A stretch of DNA of 64,000 bases from Lachnospiraceae bacterium (GTDB lineage Bacteria; Bacillota; Clostridia; Lachnospirales; Lachnospiraceae). The stretch covers positions 1 through 64,000 of the forward strand of contig CAJTCY010000016.1 of the NCBI GenBank assembly GCA_910575075.1, written 5' to 3'. Every line of letters starts with the position of its first letter. Position 1 is the stretch's first letter. Both the position numbers and the translations under genes were made by a program. The notes under the pieces were generated by a model that was given only the letters and a program-made list of their open reading frames with translations, made no database searches and was not told the DNA's origin. This document shows positions 41,350-48,600 of the stretch, piece by piece.

Positions 41350-42468
41350 ATGAGAAAATATGGAAGAAATCTGCTGCTGGCAGGCATGGCGGGGCTTGGA
41401 TGTTTATTTTTCTATCTTTCTGCTGGATTTTGGGGAAATATCGGCTGGAGCAGAGAATATATTCTGTCCTATATCAATGAGCCGTTAAGTGAAAACCAGG
41501 CGGCGGCTGTGATGGAACAGCATTTGGAGAGGGTAGAAAAAAATATTCAAAAGAGTGAGGTAAAGGAAGAAATTCCAGATTTCTGTATCTGGGGCCAGAG
41601 AGAGCAGGTCTTGTTAACCAATGAAAATTTATCCCGGGCTATTCAGGCAGATGTAATTCTTTTTTGCGGCAGCCCAGAGCTGTTGTTTGAAGACTGCCGG
41701 GTGCCTGGCCGGGAAGATCAGCAGGGCTGTCTGATTGACGAGGAGGCAGCATGGAGATTGTTTGGAAGCGTCCAGGTAACAGGAAAAACGATTACTTATG
41801 AAAATAACCAGTATATTATAAGAAAGGTGATTCCGGGAAGAAATGGGTTAGCGGCATTTCCGGCGGCTGGAAGCAGCACATCCAATAGAACAGACAGTTC
41901 TGCAGAAAAAGGACAGCCGCAGACTGTTCAGTTAGAGCGGAACGTATTTAACAGGGTTACCATAAAAAAGCCAGAGGACCAGTCTGTCAATGAACTTAAG
42001 ACGGGCTGGGTAAGCTGGTACGGCGTGGATATCCAGATGCTGGATCTGGAGCTGCTGCGGGGAGCGGGAGGCGTATGTGTTCTATTGGTTCCGCTGACAG
42101 TGTGCGTGGTTTTTTTGATTAATCTGTGCAGCCAGTACCGAAAGCAGGGGAAATGGAAGGGCAAAGCTTTGATGCTTTGTCTGATTTTGTCATTGGCTGC
42201 GCTGGCACTGTTTCTATTCAGGAGGTGGATACAGATCCCAGACGATTATATTCCTGAAAAATGGTCGGATTTTGGGTTCTGGGCACAATTGATAAAACAG
42301 AAACAGGAAGCGGTGAAATTACTGTTTACGTTTCCCAAGTCAGTTCTTGATTATGGATGGGGTAAGAGCTTTCTGGCAGCGGCAGGTTTGGGGATTGCAG
42401 CGGAAGCATTGACGCTGCTTACGGCTGTAATGCTGCAGGGCCGGATGAAAATCAAATATAAAAAGTAA
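41350..42468 (+). CDS. MacB-like membrane protein, 372 aa
   Basis: The gene starts 1 nt after the adaptor stop. One N-terminal span (residues ~8-30) is followed by an extracellular domain (~30-230) with the MacB/FtsX periplasmic-core pattern (GCLIDEEAAWRLFGSVQVTG, then KTITYENNQYIIRKVI). Three C-terminal spans follow (~240-262, ~275-293, ~340-365). Architecture matches MacB/YknZ-type ABC permeases, though the family's nucleotide-binding domain is absent, as in separated permeases. Together with the adaptor it looks like the permease and MFP of a YknXYZ-like exporter lacking its ATPase. Confidence 0.65.
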   Translation: MRKYGRNLLLAGMAGLGCLFFYLSAGFWGNIGWSREYILSYINEPLSENQAAAVMEQHLERVEKNIQKSEVKEEIPDFCIWGQREQVLLTNENLSRAIQADVILFCGSPELLFEDCRVPGREDQQGCLIDEEAAWRLFGSVQVTGKTITYENNQYIIRKVIPGRNGLAAFPAAGSSTSNRTDSSAEKGQPQTVQLERNVFNRVTIKKPEDQSVNELKTGWVSWYGVDIQMLDLELLRGAGGVCVLLVPLTVCVVFLINLCSQYRKQGKWKGKALMLCLILSLAALALFLFRRWIQIPDDYIPEKWSDFGFWAQLIKQKQEAVKLLFTFPKSVLDYGWGKSFLAAAGLGIAAEALTLLTAVMLQGRMKIKYKK

Positions 42469-42618
42469 AGATTTATCGATATACAACATGTTTTTCCTTT
42501 ATTCTGAGGGGATGAAAGTCTACAGGAGATATGGTAAACTGGCATCAGGATTTTTGTGCGTGTGGCAGAGATTGTCACATATGGTAGTTTCTGAAGGATA
42601 TGGAGGAAAAACAAGCAG

Positions 42619-45144
42619 ATGAAAAAAGCAGACAGTAGAAAATTCAAAAAAGTTATTGCAGCAATTCTCAGTGCATGCCTGTGTTTTCAGGGATTTGCCA
42701 GTGAGGCGGAAGTGTCTGAGGCACAACAAGAGACAGCTTTTTGCACAGCAGAGGAAACAGTATTTTTTGAAGATGATTTTGAATCAGGAAGTACTGGAAA
42801 ATGGAAGAACAGAGGCGGGACGGCCATTTCCATAGAAACAGATGATCCCCGAAGCGGCGGCTGTTGTATGAAAATATCAGACAGAAAAGCGGTCTATGCC
42901 GGGGCAGAACTGGAGCTGAAGAATGTATTAAGGAGCAATCAGCGCCTGAAAGTTTCCTCCTATGCCAAATATACACAGGGACCGGATAAGAAGACGATCC
43001 AGATGACGCTGTTTTGTGATGATACTTATTATATAGTAGGAAAAAGTGAACTGAACCGGAATGAATGGGGAGAAATAGCAGGAAGCCTTGTTTTGCCGGA
43101 GAATATAGATCTTTCCAGCGCAGTGCTGTTTTTGGAGACGCCCTGGACAGCGAATCCCACGCCAGAACAGGATTTCATGGATATCTATGTGGACGATGTG
43201 AAGCTTGCCCTGCGCACGTTCTGCGATACCAGCAGCTATCCATCGTTAAAAGAACTGTACAGGGAAGCGTTTACAGTAGGTGTCGCCGCACCGCAGCAGG
43301 CGTTTGACACGAAAGTATACAGTGATTTTGTGAAGCGGCAGTTTAACAGCATGACCATGGAAAATGAAATGAAACCTGCATATATTCTGGATGAAACAGA
43401 GAGCAAAAGTAATTTGAACGCTTATCGTGAAAGCGCGGCTTTGAATTTCAATACATATGAACCAGCAATGGAATATGCCAAAAATAATGGGATAAAAATG
43501 CGCGGACATACGTTGGTCTGGCATTCTCAGACGCCAGAGTGGTTTTTCTATGAGAATTACGATACCTCTGGAAAACGTGCAGACAGAGAACTGATGTTAA
43601 AGCGTATGGAAAATTATATCCGGCAAGTGATTGAATGGACAGAGACCAATTATCCGGGCGTGATATACGTGTGGGATGTAGTCAACGAGGCAGTTGCCGA
43701 TTATTTTGGAGAGGGAAAGGCCCCGATGCGCCAAGAAGACAGCATGTGGTATCAGGTGATCGGGGAAGATTTTGTGGAGAAGGCATTTGAATATGCAAGA
43801 AAATATACCAGGCAATATGCTGCTGACCATGAGATAAAACTGTTTTACAATGATTATAATGAATATTTTCCGGCAAAGCGGGATGGAATTATAACATTGC
43901 TGAAACCTGTGGCGGAAGCTGGAAATATTGACGGAATTGGAATGCAGAGCCATATTGACACCAAACAGCCTCTGGAGGGTGCGTCAGGCTATATGACAGC
44001 CGTCAGAAAATTTAAAGAAGAACTCGGTTTGGAAATCCAGGTGACAGAGCTGGATATCGCAGTTGCAGAGGATGATACGCAAACAAGCCAGGGAATTTAT
44101 TACCAGACATTTATGGAGGCGTTGCTAAAGGAGAAGAAGGCTGGAGCAGATATCACGAATGTGACATTTTGGGGGATCAATGATGAATTGTCCTGGCGTC
44201 CAGGTACCGACTGCCTGCTTCTGGATGCAGACATGGCTCAGAAGCCAGCGTTTGAAGGAGTGGTAAATGCAATTGGGCAGACAGCAGATGTTATAGATAA
44301 GATCAGAAATATCGGTGCAGTTCAGGCGGCAGAAGCCAGCAGGCTTAAAATAGAAGAAGCCAGAAACGCTTATGAGAATTTAACGATGAACCAGAAAGAG
44401 CTGGTATCTAATTACGAGATTCTGACAGAGGCAGAGGCCAGATATCAGGAGCTGATAAAAGAACCGCCTGTACCAGAGCGGATCTCTATGGCCATTGCCC
44501 AGACGGACTACATACCGCCCCAGATTTATACCGGCACAGAGCAGAGGCCAGGGGTAAGAATTGTTTATCAGGGAAAGACCCTCCAAGAAGGAACGGATTA
44601 TACCTTAACCTTCGAAAATAATATCAATATCGGAACGGCTGTGGTAAGAATTACAGGAAAGGGAGCGTATGAAGGAACGGTTCAGAAGGAGTTTTTGATT
44701 ACAGTCAGAAAGAATCAGACCGTTGCAGCAGGAAATTATAGATATAAGATTACAGATGCCAAAACAAACGGCAAAGGAAGCGTTTCTCTCACTGGCGTGA
44801 AAAATCTTTCACTGAAAAAAATTAATGTTCTGGCGGCTGTGAAAATCGGCGGGAAAAACTTTCAAGTTACTGCTATTGGGACTGGAGCGTTCAAAGGGTG
44901 CAGGAAAGCATCTCTGGCAGTGGTTGGGAAACATGTAAAAACTATTGGAAAAAATGCGTTCTACGGATGCAGAAAACTAAAGAAGATAACCATCAAAAGC
45001 ACAGTGCTCAAAAGTGTGGGAAAAAATGCGGTCAGAGGAATTTCTGGCACGGCAGTTATCAAATGCCCGAAAAAGAAAGTGAAAAGTTACAAGAGACTGT
45101 TTAAGCCGTCAGCAGGATATAAAAAAACCATGAAGATACGCTGA
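42619..45144 (+). CDS. Secreted GH10 endo-1,4-beta-xylanase with CBM and BspA-like repeats, 841 aa
   Basis: A signal peptide ends near residue 27. Residues ~50-195 are a family 4/9-like carbohydrate-binding module (EDDFESGSTGKWKNRGG start). GH10 spans ~205-560: RGHTLVWHSQTPEWFF, the acid/base Glu in WDVVNEA (~356), and the nucleophile Glu in VTELDIAV (~477). A helical FIVAR-like stretch follows, then an unnamed beta domain, and two BspA-type leucine-rich repeats (VTAIGTGAFKGCRK, VKTIGKNAFYGCRKL). The C-terminus is Lys-rich. No LPXTG anchor. It would cut xylan outside the cell, upstream of the arabinofuranosidase at 45658. GGAGG precedes the ATG. Confidence 0.9.
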   Translation: MKKADSRKFKKVIAAILSACLCFQGFASEAEVSEAQQETAFCTAEETVFFEDDFESGSTGKWKNRGGTAISIETDDPRSGGCCMKISDRKAVYAGAELELKNVLRSNQRLKVSSYAKYTQGPDKKTIQMTLFCDDTYYIVGKSELNRNEWGEIAGSLVLPENIDLSSAVLFLETPWTANPTPEQDFMDIYVDDVKLALRTFCDTSSYPSLKELYREAFTVGVAAPQQAFDTKVYSDFVKRQFNSMTMENEMKPAYILDETESKSNLNAYRESAALNFNTYEPAMEYAKNNGIKMRGHTLVWHSQTPEWFFYENYDTSGKRADRELMLKRMENYIRQVIEWTETNYPGVIYVWDVVNEAVADYFGEGKAPMRQEDSMWYQVIGEDFVEKAFEYARKYTRQYAADHEIKLFYNDYNEYFPAKRDGIITLLKPVAEAGNIDGIGMQSHIDTKQPLEGASGYMTAVRKFKEELGLEIQVTELDIAVAEDDTQTSQGIYYQTFMEALLKEKKAGADITNVTFWGINDELSWRPGTDCLLLDADMAQKPAFEGVVNAIGQTADVIDKIRNIGAVQAAEASRLKIEEARNAYENLTMNQKELVSNYEILTEAEARYQELIKEPPVPERISMAIAQTDYIPPQIYTGTEQRPGVRIVYQGKTLQEGTDYTLTFENNINIGTAVVRITGKGAYEGTVQKEFLITVRKNQTVAAGNYRYKITDAKTNGKGSVSLTGVKNLSLKKINVLAAVKIGGKNFQVTAIGTGAFKGCRKASLAVVGKHVKTIGKNAFYGCRKLKKITIKSTVLKSVGKNAVRGISGTAVIKCPKKKVKSYKRLFKPSAGYKKTMKIR

Positions 45145-45253
45145 TAAGACGAATTATGACAGAATGTACAGTTGCTTTTCTTCTGCAAGTGTTCTAAAAT
45201 AGAGTCCACGTCAAAGGAATTCATGTTTAGAAAATTGACAGGAGGAATGAAAG

Positions 45254-45511
45254 TTGAAGATAAAAAGTTCTTGGATTATTGTTTTTGTCATGCTGACAGG
45301 TCTCATTATTGGAACGGTTATCGGCAGCTACTGTAATGGAATCGGCGCACTGAGCTGGCTGAATTACGGACAGGTATTTGGTCTTACAACGCCCTTGGTG
45401 CTGGACCTGGGAGTGTTTGTGCTGACTCTTGGGCTGACCATTAAAATTAATATTGCCAGTATTCTGGGAATATTGATTGCGTTTCTATGCTATAAACTTC
45501 TGGTAAGATAA
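45254..45511 (+). CDS. DUF4321 family membrane protein, 85 aa
   Basis: Two hydrophobic spans (residues ~8-28 and ~49-82) with the phrase LIIGTVIGSY and LDLGVFVLTLGLTIKINI, the pattern of the DUF4321 family in Firmicutes. It starts TTG at 45254 at good distance from GGAGGA; an ATG at 45247 is in another frame. Function is unknown; the family is conserved in clostridia and often near the cell-shape gene mreB, which is not seen here. Confidence 0.75.
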   Translation: MKIKSSWIIVFVMLTGLIIGTVIGSYCNGIGALSWLNYGQVFGLTTPLVLDLGVFVLTLGLTIKINIASILGILIAFLCYKLLVR

Positions 45512-45567
45512 AAATAGTTTAAAATATTACAGGCATGTTAAATTATTGATATAGAAGAACCTAAAAA

Positions 45568-45648
45568 CTCCTTGTAGAATAAAATCACCAGGACTTTGTT
45601 GAGGAATGATAAGGAGCAAAGGAATGGAAAATTATATTCTACAAGGAG
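45568..45648 (+). promoter_or_regulatory. Perfect 14-bp inverted repeat that can sequester a ribosome binding site
   Basis: CTCCTTGTAGAATA (45568-45581) is the exact complement of TATTCTACAAGGAG (45635-45648). The second arm contains the AAGGAGGA site of the gene starting at 45658. The 53-nt loop holds another AAGGAG and a small ORF (ATG at 45624, reading MENYILQGGLVYEE) that runs across the sequestered site. Translation of that leader ORF could open the hairpin. This suggests translational control of the arabinofuranosidase gene (inference). Confidence 0.7.
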
Positions 45649-45657
45649 GATTGGTTT

Positions 45658-48600
45658 ATGAAGAGAGAGAAGATGTTCCAGCGCGTGCTGGCATCCATTC
45701 TGTCCCTGGCGCTCGTATTGACAGGAATTTCCCTTCAGGGATTTATGCCTGTACAGGCAGCAGAGGCAGAAGACAATTTACTCGTGTACTATGATTTTGT
45801 GTCGCAGAATGACCAGGCGGCGCAGATCCCCGATGCTTCCGGCCACAATAATATTGCAGAGATTGAAGCAGTAAGCGGAAGCGCAAGAGGAAAGTATACG
45901 ATAGTTGACGCCAATATATACGGGAGGAATGTAAAGGCGTTAGATTTGAGAGGCGGAGATGATGGTGCATTTCTGATGCTTCCAGAAGGAATCTTAAGCG
46001 AGTGCGAGGCTGTTACCATCAGCGCATGGGTAAAACTTACCACAGACAACGGTTATCAGAGAATCTGGGATTTCGGTTCAGGCACATCGAAGAACTTCTA
46101 TCTGTGTTCTGATAATTATAATGCCGGATTTGAAGGTTATTCAGCTATCATCAACAATGGTGATGGAGAAGTAGGTATCGGAAAAGGCAAGAATGAAGAT
46201 GACAGCGTAAAAAATATTGACAAGAACCGCTGGGTGCTGACCACTGTTGTCATGAATGGTTCCAAGATGTCATTGTATGAAAATGGAGCGTTGATTGGAG
46301 AAAAAGAGACTGGAATCAAAGTGACAGACCTGGGTGCGACAGATCAGAACTACATAGCGTACAGCCAGTATGGCGATACGCCGACCACCGGGCAGTTTGC
46401 AGAATTTAAAATTTATAATAAGGCATTGACTGCACAGGAAATTGCAGCAATGTACGATGTAACAGATCAAGGTATCGTTTCTGCTGATGATGCAGATTTG
46501 GATCTGGGAGATTTGTCTCATGTGACGGAAGATATTAAACTTCCTGCAAAGGGCGTCAACGGTTCCGACCTTGCATGGACAAGCCAGAACAGCGCCATTG
46601 AGATTAAAGACGGCGTTGCGAAGGTGACAAGACCGGCAAAAGGAGCAGACAATGTTGCAGGAACCATTACCGCAGCAATATCTTTTGGCCAGGCAAAACC
46701 GGTAAATAAAGTATTTGATGTAACGGTAATGGCAGAGTATACCGACCAGCAGATCGTAGAGCATGACAAAGAAGCTGCGGCAAAGGCAGTGGGAGATCTT
46801 TCTACGATTATTGACAAGACCCTTGTTCTGCCGGCAGAAGGAGAATGGGGCTCAACCATTACCTGGACTTGGGAAGGCAAAGCAGGTGCAAAAGGTAAGA
46901 TTGAGATTCCGGCACAGGCAGACAAAGACGGTAATGTTACAGCGACGGTGACCAGGCCTCCTATCGGTTCTGAGAGCGAAGAAGGCACATTGAAAGCTGC
47001 TGTTGCTTCTGGTGCAGTAAGCCAGGATCTGGTATTTGATGTAACATTGCTGGCATACAGCAATTCCATCGAAATCAAATCTGTGGAAGACGTAAATATA
47101 ACTACTCTGGTAGGGCACAGCCCCACTATGCCTAAGTTTGTAAAAGTAACTTATTCGGATAACAGCACCAACAAAATGCAGGTGAGATGGCCGGATGATA
47201 TTGAAGAAGAGAATTACAGCAAGGCAGGTACATTTACTGTAGAAGGAACCCTTGTGGGAGAATTCGAGAAAGTAACAGCTACGGTTACAGTTAAAGATGA
47301 AGAAGAAGTTGTTAAGACTGTATTATCAGACAGCTTTGACTTGAATGATATTTCACTGGATAAGATTGGAGAAAACGGTTCCATTCTGACACAGAACCAG
47401 GAGAGAGATATTACTTACCTGAAACTGCTGGATAACAAACGTATGCTTTATAATTTCTATAAGACATTCGGAGAGGATGCAGCAATTGAAAATGTTAAGC
47501 CTCTGGGCGGATGGGATGAGCCAGGCGGACTGCTGCGCGGACATTCCACCGGACATTATATGTCTGCATTGGCGCTTGCTTACGCATCTACTGGCGATGC
47601 TGAAATTAAAGCTAAACTGGATGAAATGGTAGCAGAGCTTCATAAGCTGCAGAATAAATCCCAAGGAAATGCGGCTGACTTTGAGACGAAAGGCGTATTG
47701 GTGAAAGACTGGAGTACAGATCCAAATGAATGGGGCGTAGGCTTTATCAGTGCTTATTCTCCGGACCAGTTTGCGTTGCTGGAGCAGTATACTCCATATG
47801 GAAGCCCCAATGCAGGAATCTGGGCGCCCTACTATACACTGCATAAGCTTTTGGCAGGATTTTTGGATGCCTATACATACACAGGAAATGAGGAAGCTTT
47901 AACAGTTGCGAAAGCGCTTGGAAAATGGGCATACAACCGTCTGAGCGTTCTTCCGCAGGAACAGCTTACCAAGATGTGGGGCATGTATATTGCCGGCGAG
48001 CTGGGCGGAATGAACGAGTCCATGGCACAGCTCTACATTTATGCAAAAGAAGGCGGTGACGCGGACGCAGATGTATTCTTAAAAGGTGCAAAATTATTTG
48101 ACAATACCGTATTCTTCGATAATCTGGAGAAGAATGTGGACGATATCCGCAACCGTCATGCTAACCAGCATATCCCGCAGGTTATCGGCGCTCTTAAGAT
48201 TTTTGAGGCGACTGTAGCAGAAGGTAAACCGGATATGTATTATTATAACGTGGCTCAGAATTTCTGGGATATGACCGTTTCCAGATATACATATTCTATC
48301 GGCGGCGTGGGTGTTGGAGAGGCATTTCCCAAAGATCCGTATACTCAGGCAGCCAATATTATGGGTGACAGAAACTGTGAGACTTGTGCAGCATACAATA
48401 TGCTGAAAATGACAAAAATGCTGAACAATTATGACCCGGATAACGCAGAATACATGGATTACTATGAGAGGACGCTGTATAATCAGATCCTTGCGTCCCA
48501 GACGCCTAATGTAACCAGTAAAATGCATAACGGAACTACTTACATGCTTCCAATCGGACCTGGCGCAAGCAGAGACTATGGCGATGACTATAATGCATTT

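Noticed and set aside
45606-45794. 62-codon ORF as an independent gene
   Set aside because: Only its first ~14 codons are of interest as a leader; the rest overlaps the signal peptide of the arabinofuranosidase in another frame.
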